The notes under the pieces were generated by a model. It was given only the letters and a program-made list of their open reading frames with translations, did no database searches and was not told the origin of the DNA. The translations under genes were made by a program, and so were the position numbers. Positions 34,201-43,031 of a stretch of 64,000 nucleotides of DNA are shown piece after piece. The DNA is from Bacteroidales bacterium (GTDB taxonomy: Bacteria > Bacteroidota > Bacteroidia > Bacteroidales > UBA932): contig JAFYVM010000022.1 of NCBI GenBank assembly GCA_017549145.1, forward strand, positions 1-64,000. The letters are read 5' to 3'. How positions within the stretch are numbered: the first letter of the stretch is position 1; each line of letters starts with the position of its first letter.

Positions 34201-34483
34201 CATAACTCTTCCAAACGGAAGTTCGCAGTCAATTTATGATATGTGGGGAAGTTCAGATGTGAGAGTGGTGGATGCCTCCTTCCTCAGATGTACTCAGATG
34301 TCTCTTTCTTGGAATGCCAGCAGAAGAGTCTGCAGCAAGCTCAAGATCTCAGACATGATGGTCAGCCTTACAGCAAATAACATATTTGTGATTTGTGACA
34401 AACGTTTCAATGGCTTTGACCCTGAGCTTGGTAATAGTGTAATGCCAAGAATCTTCTCACTCGGTCTTAATTTTGGCTTTTAA
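31205..34483 (+). CDS. SusC/RagA-type TonB-dependent outer membrane transporter
   Basis: 1092 residues with a signal peptide (VSAQG). A carboxypeptidase-like regulatory domain comes first (RVISGKITDSNGEPIPGAAVFIKG), then a plug domain beginning DEVVVTGYQSVSKRD and including KIRGSSTILGNTSPLWVVDGV and ASSTAIYGSKASNGVIVITTK, then the beta-barrel ending in LGLNFGF. Such transporters pull oligosaccharides or peptides through the outer membrane with energy from TonB. It is followed by susD after 11 bp. The flanking peptidase genes suggest a peptide or protein substrate, like RagAB, rather than a glycan. Confidence 0.95.
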   Translation: MKKFLLMVLMFVVSIGTVSAQGGRVISGKITDSNGEPIPGAAVFIKGTGLGVNADLDGRYTFKIEAGAKLPAKPVLVFSFIGMKQEEVPLKEQKVINMVLTEDAQLDEVVVTGYQSVSKRDMLGSYQQVKVEELKMPSYSSIDQMLQGKVAGLVVTQTSSRVGSSPDLKIRGSSTILGNTSPLWVVDGVIQPDPLELDPSSLMTDDLSNIIGNQISWLSPSDIESVTILRDASSTAIYGSKASNGVIVITTKQGSSGKTNVKYSGNMSVRARPNYGMFNLMNSQERIQFSQEVFQSGSSYSGSYAPIKQLNTYEGLYRMYLDGDISFDDYAAGYNRLETVNTDWFALLTRTSISHNHNLSVSGGNDKLVYNASVSYGDNHGVEIGNDSNKMSGRVRIGAKLRHNIRLDASIIGAIDQTYGYGPGISPVGYATSTSRAIPAYDENGELLFYRNFGGYTYGALGMDLGYNILNEIENSYAKSKSTRINATLDFAWDIVPWLTYQFTGGYSINNSRNETYAGEKTFYVANNYRGYDYGEAMEGDPEFAAALLPFGGEFQTFDKSESNYNFQNKLLLHKTFNDAHRINAMLGMELRSTRYDGLTNTVWGYTPDRGKKLAETVDPNKFVSMNSSSLITHGIFRKLYKGGWRNQGGLNNFLSVFATASYSFRNRYVFNTSIRNDMSNRFGQDVNKRFDPLYSFAVSWDVAQEKWMKNVKWLDQFRMRASYGIQGNTLQSISPDLILAHQGVITQYSQYGNSISSLPNPELTWESTHTWNAGIDLQLLKWITITAEYYSRASDAIVYQDVAREYGRTTMALNGGRVHNEGVEFTMNITPIQSDKFSWTIGFNTSQNWNTALNIDSGLDQVIDFLNGASGKILKKGYPLSAFWSYSFKGLNQETGYPEFNLDSEATTDPTDFLVYSGQKEPTFTGGLNTRIRWRDFSFSADFSALLGASKRLNNPFSTGERMPSPYTNLDKELLNRWKQPGDNTNIPAFYHGVTSSYITLPNGSSQSIYDMWGSSDVRVVDASFLRCTQMSLSWNASRRVCSKLKISDMMVSLTANNIFVICDKRFNGFDPELGNSVMPRIFSLGLNFGF

Positions 34484-34494
34484 TTGTAGTGGTT

Positions 34495-36027
34495 ATGAGT
34501 AAGAGAATTTTAGTTATAGTATCAATATTGTTCACATTGGTCTCTTGTGCGGACTTCCTCAAGCCGACTTCTGAGAATGAGTTCGTTCCTACGACAATTC
34601 AGGACTTGGATGAGATGCTTCTTTATGAGACTTATGCCCGTACATTGACAACAACGAATCCTTTCTTCGATCTTTTGACTGATGATGCTGCTGTGGTGCG
34701 CTTCGGAGGTACAGAGAGCAACCTGTTGTCTTCTGTACGTCTGGCATCAATCAAAGCTGTGTTTACATGGCAGCCGAATATTTACAGAGCCTTTGAGGAG
34801 GACCATCTTTACGAGTCTCAGTATGATGCTTACTCTTCATGTTATTCGAAGATTCTTGGCTGTAATGCAGTTATGGATTATATCGGAACAGTTGAAGGAA
34901 AGGAGGAAGCGAGAATCATGCTTACTGCAGAGGCTCTTGCATTGCGTGCATTCTGGTATTTCCAGCTTGTAAATATATATGGTCAGCCATATAGCTATGA
35001 TCCTGATGCATTGGGAGTTCCGCTTCATCTTCATAGTAAGGTTTCGAGTGCCTCAATTCCTAGAAATACAGTCAAGGAAGTGTATGATCAGGTGCTTAAA
35101 GATCTGAAGGCCTCAGAAAAGGAGTTCCTCTCTTTGCCAGCTGAAAAGCATTGGAAGCCGAACCTTAGAGTTAGCCTTCCTTTTGTCCATCTGATGCTTT
35201 CGAGAGTTTATCTCTATATGGAAGATTGGCAGAATGCATCGCTATATGCATCTAAGGTTATTGAGAACGGAAACTTCAGCCTTATTGACAAGAGTGGCTT
35301 CCCATCTGCAGGAACTTACATGTATTTCCATTATTACAATAACCCGGAGGTGATCTGGCCATTCAGCAATTCGGCTTTCTTCTCTGAGTTTATGGATCCG
35401 TACATGATTGATATTTCCAAGGGTGGTAAGGTGTCATTTGTTGTTGCTGACGCTTCGCTCCTTAATCTTTTCGATGATAAGGATATCAGAAAGACTCATT
35501 ATCTCGTACCGGACAAGAGATCTACCAGCTTCAAGGCATTTGGAAAACTAGCCCTTCAGGGTGGTGACAACAGTCCGGACTCTAATAATAAATTTGCTCG
35601 AAGTGTAAGACTTTCAGAGGCTTATCTCAACAAGGCAGAAGCAGAGGCTATGATGTTTCTTGAGGGAATGGGAGAAGAGCATAAGACAGAGGCTGTCAAT
35701 CTCCTCAAGACTATGTGGAGCAAGAAGATCGATGAGGTGCCAAGTTCGTATCTTGACGATAGAACTGCTGCTTCATTGGTTAAGACCGTGAGAAACGAGC
35801 GCAGACGTGAGCTTTGTTTCGAGGATCACAGATGGTTTGACCTCAGACGTCAGGGAATGCCGAAGATCAATCATAAATGGATGGGAGACCATAGTGATTC
35901 TCAGGTTACAACTTATGAGTTGACCAAGAATGACCCTATGTACACTCTTCAGATTCCTGAAAATGTAATGGTCAGAAACGATAAGCTCATCCAGAATCCG
36001 GCTGGACCAATCAGAGTCGGTCAGTAA
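34495..36027 (+). CDS. SusD/RagB-type surface lipoprotein
   Basis: 510 residues from ATG 34495 (a GTG two codons upstream is less likely). Lipobox LVSC, then the TPR-like helical core typical of SusD: the N-terminal part has CADFLKPTSENEFVPTTIQDLDEML and the C-terminal region RNERRRELCFEDHRWFDLRRQGMP is the conserved signature. SusD caps its SusC partner and loads substrate. It directly follows susC and precedes four protease-like genes. Confidence 0.93.
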   Translation: MSKRILVIVSILFTLVSCADFLKPTSENEFVPTTIQDLDEMLLYETYARTLTTTNPFFDLLTDDAAVVRFGGTESNLLSSVRLASIKAVFTWQPNIYRAFEEDHLYESQYDAYSSCYSKILGCNAVMDYIGTVEGKEEARIMLTAEALALRAFWYFQLVNIYGQPYSYDPDALGVPLHLHSKVSSASIPRNTVKEVYDQVLKDLKASEKEFLSLPAEKHWKPNLRVSLPFVHLMLSRVYLYMEDWQNASLYASKVIENGNFSLIDKSGFPSAGTYMYFHYYNNPEVIWPFSNSAFFSEFMDPYMIDISKGGKVSFVVADASLLNLFDDKDIRKTHYLVPDKRSTSFKAFGKLALQGGDNSPDSNNKFARSVRLSEAYLNKAEAEAMMFLEGMGEEHKTEAVNLLKTMWSKKIDEVPSSYLDDRTAASLVKTVRNERRRELCFEDHRWFDLRRQGMPKINHKWMGDHSDSQVTTYELTKNDPMYTLQIPENVMVRNDKLIQNPAGPIRVGQ

Positions 36028-36031
36028 TAGT

Positions 36032-36037
36032 AGGAGG
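36032..36037 (+). promoter_or_regulatory. Unusually strong Shine-Dalgarno sequence
   Basis: AGGAGG 6 nt before ATG 36044. Most genes in this window have no such sequence, so it stands out and supports this start. Confidence 0.6.
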
Positions 36038-36043
36038 AAAGAT

Positions 36044-36958
36044 ATGAATATGAAACAGATATATAAGACATTGTCCATATTGGCTCTTGCACTCACAGCA
36101 TCAGCTTGCTATAAGGAGGAGCCTATTGTGCCGACACCGATGAGAGATGACCTGCTCTTCGAATTTCCGCAGGATAATCAGGACTACGACCGTCGTATCC
36201 AGAAAATCCAGGAGGAGTATGGTACCTATATCATCTATAAGGACATCGATCAGAATCTTCTGAATCGCGCATGGATAAACCTCTATCCGTCGATGACTTT
36301 GGTTGCTGAGCCTGTAAAGCAGGAGCATATCAACTATTATCTCGACCAGTTGCAGACTCATCTTTTCGATTATTGTGATTCTGAGTTGATGAAGAGCTAT
36401 TTCCCTAAGTACTTCTTCCTCGTGAACAATCTTCACAGAGTCGATAATGGTACTGCAAAGAACCACATGGTGGCTAAGACTGATGGTGTGGATTTCTGGG
36501 CATTCAGCCTCAAGGAGAAAGATGGTGCGATGCAGACTGTGAACATCCGTCAGGCGAGACTTGTACTTGCGTACGCTCTTATCAAGAATGCCTTTGATGA
36601 GGGTAAGATCGAGATTCCGGATTCTTTCTATGAGGGTGTAGATTATGGAAATGTAATCTATGATGCAATTTATAGTGATGGCACTGTACACGAATGGCAC
36701 TATCAGCAGAGAGGTTTTGTGAAATATGTGCAGCCGTCATTTGAGTCAGAAGGAAGAACTACTGATATTGCCGTAGTTGCCAGCAGTGGAGAGGACTTCC
36801 TGATGTATGTGAGAAAGATTCTTTACACACCGCCTGCACAGTTCATCTCTGAGCACACCAGATGGGAGCTCATTATGAAGAGATATCAGATCGTGTTAGA
36901 TGTGTTCAATGATTTGGGAATTGACCTGAGTGCAATTTCAGAAGGACCAACAACTTGA
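36044..36958 (+). CDS. Metallohydrolase-like lipoprotein lacking HExxH
   Basis: 304 residues with lipobox ASAC (Cys22). The overall plan (YNWIDL-like N-terminus, LVNNLHRVDNG, RGFVKYVQPSF, ASSGEDFLMYVRKILY, IMKRYQIVLDVFNDLGIDLSAI) recalls the substrate import-associated zinc metallohydrolase lipoproteins that accompany SusC/SusD (Peptidase_Mx1 group). Where those have HExxH, this chain has LVLAYALIKNAF at residues 173-184, and no HExxH is found anywhere. By eye it is therefore a non-catalytic member. It begins after an exact AGGAGG. Its stop overlaps the start of the next protease gene by one base. Confidence 0.6.
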   Translation: MNMKQIYKTLSILALALTASACYKEEPIVPTPMRDDLLFEFPQDNQDYDRRIQKIQEEYGTYIIYKDIDQNLLNRAWINLYPSMTLVAEPVKQEHINYYLDQLQTHLFDYCDSELMKSYFPKYFFLVNNLHRVDNGTAKNHMVAKTDGVDFWAFSLKEKDGAMQTVNIRQARLVLAYALIKNAFDEGKIEIPDSFYEGVDYGNVIYDAIYSDGTVHEWHYQQRGFVKYVQPSFESEGRTTDIAVVASSGEDFLMYVRKILYTPPAQFISEHTRWELIMKRYQIVLDVFNDLGIDLSAISEGPTT

Positions 36959-39477
36959 TGAAGATGAAGAGAATCATTTTGATATGTATGTGCCTGGCTC
37001 TTGCTTTTCCTACAGCAATGCAGGCCAAACAGAAAAAGTCAAAGAAAGCTAAGACAGAGCAGCCAGCTCCAAAGCCGGTCAGTGCTTATGAAAAACTCTT
37101 TCAGGGCAAGAAGACTCGCACTGAAAAGGGCTTGATCACTCTCCATGATGTGGAGGGACGCTTGTTTGTTGAATTTCCACTATCGTTGATGGGACGCGAC
37201 GTCTTGATCGGCTCCACAGTAAGCGGCATCACAGACAATCGTTTCATGAGTGTCGGTGAGAAGCATCGTGCTCCGATGCAGGTGACTTTTGTGCTTGATG
37301 GAAAGAATGTAAGCATGTGTAAAAGACGTTTCGATCTTTCTGCAGAGGGTTCTCAGATGCAGGAGGCCTTGCGTCGCAATACCTTGCTTGGCATCATGTC
37401 AAATTTTGAGATCAAGGCGTATTCTCCTGACAGCACTGCTGTGGTTATGGATATGACTGATTTCTTTATGGGAAATACTGCAGAGTTGAATCCTTTCCCA
37501 AGCAGGTCTTCATCAGATCCGGTAAGAGTTTCTCATTCGTTCAAGGGCAATCTTTCTAAACTTTTGGATATCAAGGCATTTGAGGATAATGTGAGTATCA
37601 AGTCGAGACTTGCATACTCTGTTACCATGAGTAATACCGCCAAGAGAATCACTTATCTGAATGATGCTCCGTTTACGGTGGAAGTGACAAGAAGCATCAT
37701 GCTTCTACCCGAGACCCCTGCAAGAGTCCGTTATGCAGATCCGCGTATCGGCGTATTCTTCCAGCATAAGTCAAGATATGCCTCGTCAAAAGAAGGAGTA
37801 GAGACAATCTACTATGCTCGTCGTTGGCGTTTGGAGCCTTCTGACAGTGCCGCATATGCCGCAGGAGAGCTTGTTGAACCTGTCGCTCCTATCGTTTTCT
37901 ATGTCGATAACACCTTCCCGGAGTTCTGGACGCCATATGTAAACAAGGGTGTTGATGTATGGAATCTGGCCTTTGAGAAAATAGGATTCAAGAATGCTAT
38001 CCAGGTTCGTCCTTTCCCTACTGATGACCCGAGCTTTGATCCGGATAATCTTAAATACAATTGTGTAAGATATTCTCCTTCAGAGACAACAAATTCAGCG
38101 GGTCCTCATTGGACAGACCCTCGTACAGGAGAAATCATCAATGCATCAGTCTATATTTATCACAATATAGTAAAGCTACTTCAGGAATGGTTGTTTGTGC
38201 AGACTGCAGCAGCTGACCCTCGAGTAAGAGGTATGAAGATTCCTGAGGAGCTACTTGGTGAGTGTATCTCCTATGTGGTGTCTCATGAGGTGGGACATTG
38301 CCTGGGTCTTATGCATAATATGGCTGGCTCATCATCAATCCCTGTTGATTCTCTCCGTTGTCCTGAGTTTACCCAGAAATATGGTACGACCCATTCAATT
38401 ATGGATTATGCCAGATTCAACTTCGTGGCTCAGCCTGGCGATATGGAGAAAGGCGTGAGTCTCATGCCACCGACCTTGGGTAAATATGATTACTATGCTA
38501 TAGATTGGCTATATCGCCCGATTCTCTCAGCAGCAACAGCGGAGGATGAAGTGCCAGTGCTTAGAAAATTCATCACAGACCATAGTTCAGATCCAGCATA
38601 TAGATACGGAAAGCAGCAGACAAGGGCAAAGGTGGATCCAAGTGCCTTCGATGAAGACCTTGGTGATGATCCTGTAAAAGCTGCTCAGTATGGTCTTGAG
38701 AACCTCAAGTATATTGCTGCAAATTTCAATGATTGGCTTTCGGCAGAGGATGTGGATTACTCATACAGACAGACTTTGCTCAATCAGATGGTGTCTCAGT
38801 ATCAGCGTTATCTGAATAGAGTGCTATGCAATATTGGTGGTATCTATTTGAATGAGCGTTTCGAGGGAGATGCTTTGGAGAGCTATTCATTCGTACCGGC
38901 TCAGCAGCAGAAGGCTTCAGTCCAATTCCTTCTTGAAAAGACTAAGGATATGGATTGGATTGACGCTTGCTCAGTGGAGAAAGGATGGCCGTTGAGTACT
39001 CCTATGTCGCATAATATGGGAGTGGCGTTGTTCAGAGCCCTCATCAGAACCAGTGGAAACCTTTGGTATAGTGCACCGCTTATGGGTGATGACTCATATT
39101 CGCAGACAGATCTTCTTAAGGATGTTTCAGACTTTGTGTGGAAGCCTACACGTGCCGGAAAGAACCTTACATTGCTTGAAATGGAACTTCAGAATCAGTT
39201 CATTTCGTGGCTGATGTCTAGCGCTGATGTTTCTGCCCAGGGAACGTCTGGAAAGCCTGGTCATGTACAGTTTGTACAGGATGAGGATGAAACTCAGTAT
39301 ATGGGATTCGCAGCATTCAACGGAATGCAGGGAGCCGTGCCAGCTCAGAAACACCTTTGCTTCTCTACATTGAAGGAGAGCCATTCTCTTCTTAAGAAGA
39401 TGGCAGCAAAAGGTGATGAGCAGACAAAGCAGCACTATCAGTTGCTGATCTTTAAGCTAAACAAGTACTTGGAGTAA
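36958..39477 (+). CDS. Secreted zinc-dependent metalloprotease (DUF5118/DUF5117/DUF4953 type)
   Basis: 839 residues from ATG 36958, with a signal peptide ending near MQAKQ and a Lys-rich stretch after it. Domains follow the order of this Bacteroidetes family: a short DUF5118-like N-terminal part, DUF5117, then DUF4953 with the zinc-binding motif HEVGHCLGLMHN at residues 443-454 and a SIMDYARFNFVAQPGD Met-turn-like segment. It should be an active exported metalloprotease. It overlaps the upstream gene by one base and the downstream paralogue by one base (TAATG), so all three are translated together. Confidence 0.9.
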   Translation: MKMKRIILICMCLALAFPTAMQAKQKKSKKAKTEQPAPKPVSAYEKLFQGKKTRTEKGLITLHDVEGRLFVEFPLSLMGRDVLIGSTVSGITDNRFMSVGEKHRAPMQVTFVLDGKNVSMCKRRFDLSAEGSQMQEALRRNTLLGIMSNFEIKAYSPDSTAVVMDMTDFFMGNTAELNPFPSRSSSDPVRVSHSFKGNLSKLLDIKAFEDNVSIKSRLAYSVTMSNTAKRITYLNDAPFTVEVTRSIMLLPETPARVRYADPRIGVFFQHKSRYASSKEGVETIYYARRWRLEPSDSAAYAAGELVEPVAPIVFYVDNTFPEFWTPYVNKGVDVWNLAFEKIGFKNAIQVRPFPTDDPSFDPDNLKYNCVRYSPSETTNSAGPHWTDPRTGEIINASVYIYHNIVKLLQEWLFVQTAAADPRVRGMKIPEELLGECISYVVSHEVGHCLGLMHNMAGSSSIPVDSLRCPEFTQKYGTTHSIMDYARFNFVAQPGDMEKGVSLMPPTLGKYDYYAIDWLYRPILSAATAEDEVPVLRKFITDHSSDPAYRYGKQQTRAKVDPSAFDEDLGDDPVKAAQYGLENLKYIAANFNDWLSAEDVDYSYRQTLLNQMVSQYQRYLNRVLCNIGGIYLNERFEGDALESYSFVPAQQQKASVQFLLEKTKDMDWIDACSVEKGWPLSTPMSHNMGVALFRALIRTSGNLWYSAPLMGDDSYSQTDLLKDVSDFVWKPTRAGKNLTLLEMELQNQFISWLMSSADVSAQGTSGKPGHVQFVQDEDETQYMGFAAFNGMQGAVPAQKHLCFSTLKESHSLLKKMAAKGDEQTKQHYQLLIFKLNKYLE

Positions 39478-41486
39478 TGACAATACGAAGCCTCATAAAA
39501 CTAATGCTCTGCATGCTTGCAACAGCGATTTCTTTCGCTGCAGCAGGTGCGGATGCGTCTGCTTTGATGAGGCTGGAACTTAAGGATGGAAAGGTAATCG
39601 CGGAGATTCCTCAGTCGTTGCTTGGATGCCGACTTATGATGGCTACAAGGATAGAGCAGACTTCAGATTCTGGAGAAGGTGCGGCTGGTCAGCTGTCAGA
39701 TAACTGTATTCCAATCGTATTTTCGGTAGAGGATAAGAATCTGCTTATCACCATTCCACTTGCAAATTCATTATCAGGTGACTCAGCCACTCCTGGAATA
39801 TGGAAAAGCTACAAGGTGAACTCAGTTAAACCAGATGGTACCGTAGTAGTGGATTTGACAGACTTGTTCAGTACTCAATATTCGCAGCTTCATACATTCC
39901 CTGTCAAGGCATATAACTCAATGGGAGGCCAGGTACGTCGAGTGCATACCATGCAGAAAGACAAATCACGTTTCCTCTCGACAGAGGTCAGAGATAGTGT
40001 CGCATCTGTACTATGTGATTTTTATTACAAGATGGATGGCTATGTGATGGGAGTAATGAAGATTGCCGGCGATTATTCTGTCAGGGCACAGGTCAGAAAG
40101 ATGATCTTTTTACCTTCGACAGATGAGAACTTTACAAAGTTGCCGGTAAACCCGTCAGTTGCGGTGAATTCTCTACAGGAGCGTTCGATTGACAATCCGA
40201 CTCAGGCTGTGAATACAACTGATATTGTAAGACGTTGGAGGATTCAGCCGTCAGACAGCCTTGCCTGGAAGGCAGGTGAGCAGGTAGAGCCGGTGCGCCC
40301 GATAGTATTCTATGTTGATACTTTGATGCCTGAAAACTGGCGTCCATACGTTCAGGAGGGTATTCTGGCATGGAATGAGACCTTTGCTAAGGCTGGTTTC
40401 AAATCTGTAATCGAGGTGCAGGATTTTCCTTCAGACCCGACTTTCTTCTCTGCTTCTCCATATCTTTCGAGAGTTATATTCGCTCCAAGCGGAATGGAAG
40501 AAGTTGAGGTGGGGGACTTGTATGATCCGCAGACAGGGGAGATTTTCAGTGCTCAAATCTGTGTGCATAGCAACTTTATCAAGAAGCAGCACTACGAGCT
40601 GATGAAGTTATCAATGGATGTGAATCCTGCTGTATATCGTGAGGATCTACCGGACTCAATTGCAGGTGAGTTGGTAAGACTCTCTGTCATGAAGGCAGTT
40701 GGTAAGGCTCTGGGATTACGCAATATCTCTCAGAAGGATAGGATTGCTCTCGAGACAATAGATATGGAGCAGACTGCGCCAGGAAAGTACGAGCAGAATG
40801 CCATAGCTTGGCTCTATGGTCCGGATTCTAAATTCACTGAAGAGGAAGTATCAAATCTTGAATATTTTGATGCTCTGGATAAGTGGACAGAGACCCAGAA
40901 ACTTCTCTTTGCAGATATTTTCAACTATTTCCCAGGTGCTTCGGATGATTTTGTGGCTTCGGTTGTTTCAGGTATTCAGGATCAGTATGCGAAGAATATT
41001 GTCAAGCTCTTCCAGTTTGTCAACACACCAGATACCGCGAAGGATATTAAGAGTCGAGCCGTGAAGGATGTGATAGCGCATCTGAAGGATATGGATTGGT
41101 TCAAGTCTGTTCCAAAAGGAAGGCTTCCATACAGTACAAATGAATTTATTGCCGATGTATATCGCACGAACATATTCAGAAATCTACTTGATCGTTACTC
41201 ACGAGTAAAGAAGGATTATGGAGCTGATGCCTTTCTGAATGATATCTCATCAGAGATTTTCGGCACAGGAAAGAGCGCAAAGACTACATTGATGCCAATT
41301 GAAATGGTTTGGCAGAATGCGTTTGTAGACTATGTTTCAGGCAAGATGACAGAGGACATGGCATGCTACAATGTAGTCCGTTCTCTGCGTTCGAAGATTT
41401 ATAATGCATCACTTTCTGCAAAAGGAGAGGTTGCAGGCCATTATACTTATCTGCTTTTTGTTGTAGACAAGAAATTAAATGAATAA
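39477..41486 (+). CDS. Catalytically dead paralogue of the DUF4953-type metalloprotease
   Basis: 669 residues with a signal peptide (SFAAAGA). It matches the upstream protease in plan: RRWRIQPSDSLAWKAGEQVEPVRPIVFYVD parallels RRWRLEPSDSAAYAAGELVEPVAPIVFYVD, and YDPQTGEIFSAQICVHSNF parallels the active enzyme. At the zinc site, HEVGHCLGL has become KAVGKALGL (K406 to K410), so both histidines and the glutamate are lost, and the following His and Met-turn region are also gone. The frame is intact and long, so selection has kept the protein without catalysis. It is likely a binding partner, inhibitor or substrate presenter. Confidence 0.82.
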   Translation: MTIRSLIKLMLCMLATAISFAAAGADASALMRLELKDGKVIAEIPQSLLGCRLMMATRIEQTSDSGEGAAGQLSDNCIPIVFSVEDKNLLITIPLANSLSGDSATPGIWKSYKVNSVKPDGTVVVDLTDLFSTQYSQLHTFPVKAYNSMGGQVRRVHTMQKDKSRFLSTEVRDSVASVLCDFYYKMDGYVMGVMKIAGDYSVRAQVRKMIFLPSTDENFTKLPVNPSVAVNSLQERSIDNPTQAVNTTDIVRRWRIQPSDSLAWKAGEQVEPVRPIVFYVDTLMPENWRPYVQEGILAWNETFAKAGFKSVIEVQDFPSDPTFFSASPYLSRVIFAPSGMEEVEVGDLYDPQTGEIFSAQICVHSNFIKKQHYELMKLSMDVNPAVYREDLPDSIAGELVRLSVMKAVGKALGLRNISQKDRIALETIDMEQTAPGKYEQNAIAWLYGPDSKFTEEEVSNLEYFDALDKWTETQKLLFADIFNYFPGASDDFVASVVSGIQDQYAKNIVKLFQFVNTPDTAKDIKSRAVKDVIAHLKDMDWFKSVPKGRLPYSTNEFIADVYRTNIFRNLLDRYSRVKKDYGADAFLNDISSEIFGTGKSAKTTLMPIEMVWQNAFVDYVSGKMTEDMACYNVVRSLRSKIYNASLSAKGEVAGHYTYLLFVVDKKLNE

Positions 41487-41500
41487 AAAAGAATTTAGAT

Positions 41501-43030
41501 ATGAAGAAGGTATTGTTTTTTCTAATGTTGCTTTTGCCTTTTGTCTCTTGTGAAAAGGGACCGGAAGGCGTGGTAAAGGCTGAACTCAGCATTTCAAGAA
41601 ACGAGATTATCCTCGATTCTGACGCCTCTGTTGAGGAGCTTGTAGTGAAGTCTTCTACTTATTGGAGCATAAATGACATTCCTGATTGGTGTGGTACAAT
41701 CCGTCCGAGCCATGGAGAAGCTGGTGAGTGGACAGTAAGAATCAGAGGCCGTTTTTATGAGGAGAAGCCTGACAGAACAGCAGTGCTTACTGTCGTTGCC
41801 GGTGATAAAAGCGAAACCCTTACCTTGACTCAAAGAGGTCATAAACAGATTGCTGTGTCTCCATCTGTTTGTAGAATCCCTTCTGCAGGAGGTCAGGCAA
41901 AGCTTTCAGTTGACTCTGATTTCAACTATGATGTGATAATACCTCAGAATTGCAGCTGGCTCAGTGTCGTATCGTCTGAGCGTCCAGCTCAGGGTGAAAT
42001 AGTGCTGGAGGCATCAAAGAACACTGAAAGTTCAGATAGAGAGGTGGTTGTTACCTTTGCTCAGAAAGATGGCGAATATATCAAGGAGGTTCAGGTGGTT
42101 CAGCTCTCTACTGCATCAGAGAACAGATATTATGATGGTGATGTCAAGCAGCTTCTTGCAGCAAAGAAGGGTAATGGAGTCAATATCGTTCTTCTTGGTG
42201 ACGGCTTTGTTGCAGAGGATCTTGCTTACGGCGGAGAGTTTGATAAAATGATAGCTACTGCTCAGGAGGCAATCTTCGCTTGTGAGCCGATGGCTTCATT
42301 GAAGGATTATATCAACATTTATGCGGTGGCAGCCGAGTCTAAGGAAAAGGGTATCGGCCGAGTTACTGCCAAGAATACAGCAATCCGTGCGTTCTTCCGT
42401 TCAGAGGACCCGACCAACCTTACCATGAACCTTGATCCAGAGGCGGCATATTCATACATGAACAAAGCCGGCCTGACTGACAGGGTTAACACTGCAGTTC
42501 TTGTTATCTGTAATACAGATGAGGTCGGAGGAACAAATATTTCTTGGCCTGACGGACGTTGTCTTGCGCTTTGCACAAAGGTAGGTCCAAATCATAATGG
42601 TCTTGTCGGAGTGATCAATCATGAGTTGGTTGGCCACGCCATCGGACGTCTTGATGAGGGATATGTATATAACTCTGGTTATGTGACTGATGAGTATAAG
42701 GCAACTCTCGCAGAGCGTCACGCAAAGGGCTGGTCTTTGAATATTGATACAACAAATGATCCGACCCAGGTTGCTTGGAAGCACTTTATTGGAGTTCCTG
42801 GTTACGAAAAGGTAGGATGTTACAACTTTGAAGGTGGAGTCGTCTTCATGGGGGGAGGAGTTTGTGAGCCGGAGAACCATTTCATCGTACAGGATTGTAT
42901 GGTAACAAATGAGCTTTACTTCAATGCCCCAAGCCGTGAGCAGATTGTGAAACATGTTTACGAGCTTGCTGGAGTACAGTATAGTTTTGAAGAATTCATT
43001 GCCAACGACAAATTAAGAGGAGCACACTAA
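41501..43030 (+). CDS. Lipoprotein with two BACON domains and an M64 peptidase domain
   Basis: 509 residues with lipobox FVSC (Cys18). Two BACON-type beta-sandwich repeats cover about residues 25-110 (ending LTLTQRGHKQ) and 112-200 (ending VQVVQLS). The M64 (IgA peptidase-like) domain follows, starting near VNIVLLGDGFVAEDLAYGG. The metal site is HELVGHAIGRLDEGY, H374 and H379, one residue longer than plain HExxH. Family members of Bacteroides seem to share a longer spacing, but I cannot check this. BACON domains are thought to bind proteins or glycans. It probably acts on the cell surface. Confidence 0.82.
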   Translation: MKKVLFFLMLLLPFVSCEKGPEGVVKAELSISRNEIILDSDASVEELVVKSSTYWSINDIPDWCGTIRPSHGEAGEWTVRIRGRFYEEKPDRTAVLTVVAGDKSETLTLTQRGHKQIAVSPSVCRIPSAGGQAKLSVDSDFNYDVIIPQNCSWLSVVSSERPAQGEIVLEASKNTESSDREVVVTFAQKDGEYIKEVQVVQLSTASENRYYDGDVKQLLAAKKGNGVNIVLLGDGFVAEDLAYGGEFDKMIATAQEAIFACEPMASLKDYINIYAVAAESKEKGIGRVTAKNTAIRAFFRSEDPTNLTMNLDPEAAYSYMNKAGLTDRVNTAVLVICNTDEVGGTNISWPDGRCLALCTKVGPNHNGLVGVINHELVGHAIGRLDEGYVYNSGYVTDEYKATLAERHAKGWSLNIDTTNDPTQVAWKHFIGVPGYEKVGCYNFEGGVVFMGGGVCEPENHFIVQDCMVTNELYFNAPSREQIVKHVYELAGVQYSFEEFIANDKLRGAH

Positions 43031-43031
43031 T

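Noticed and set aside
36101..36700. 199-codon open frame antisense to the metallohydrolase-like lipoprotein gene
   Set aside because: Shadow frame: Ile/Leu-rich without domain features, while the plus-strand frame has a signal peptide, Shine-Dalgarno and operon context.
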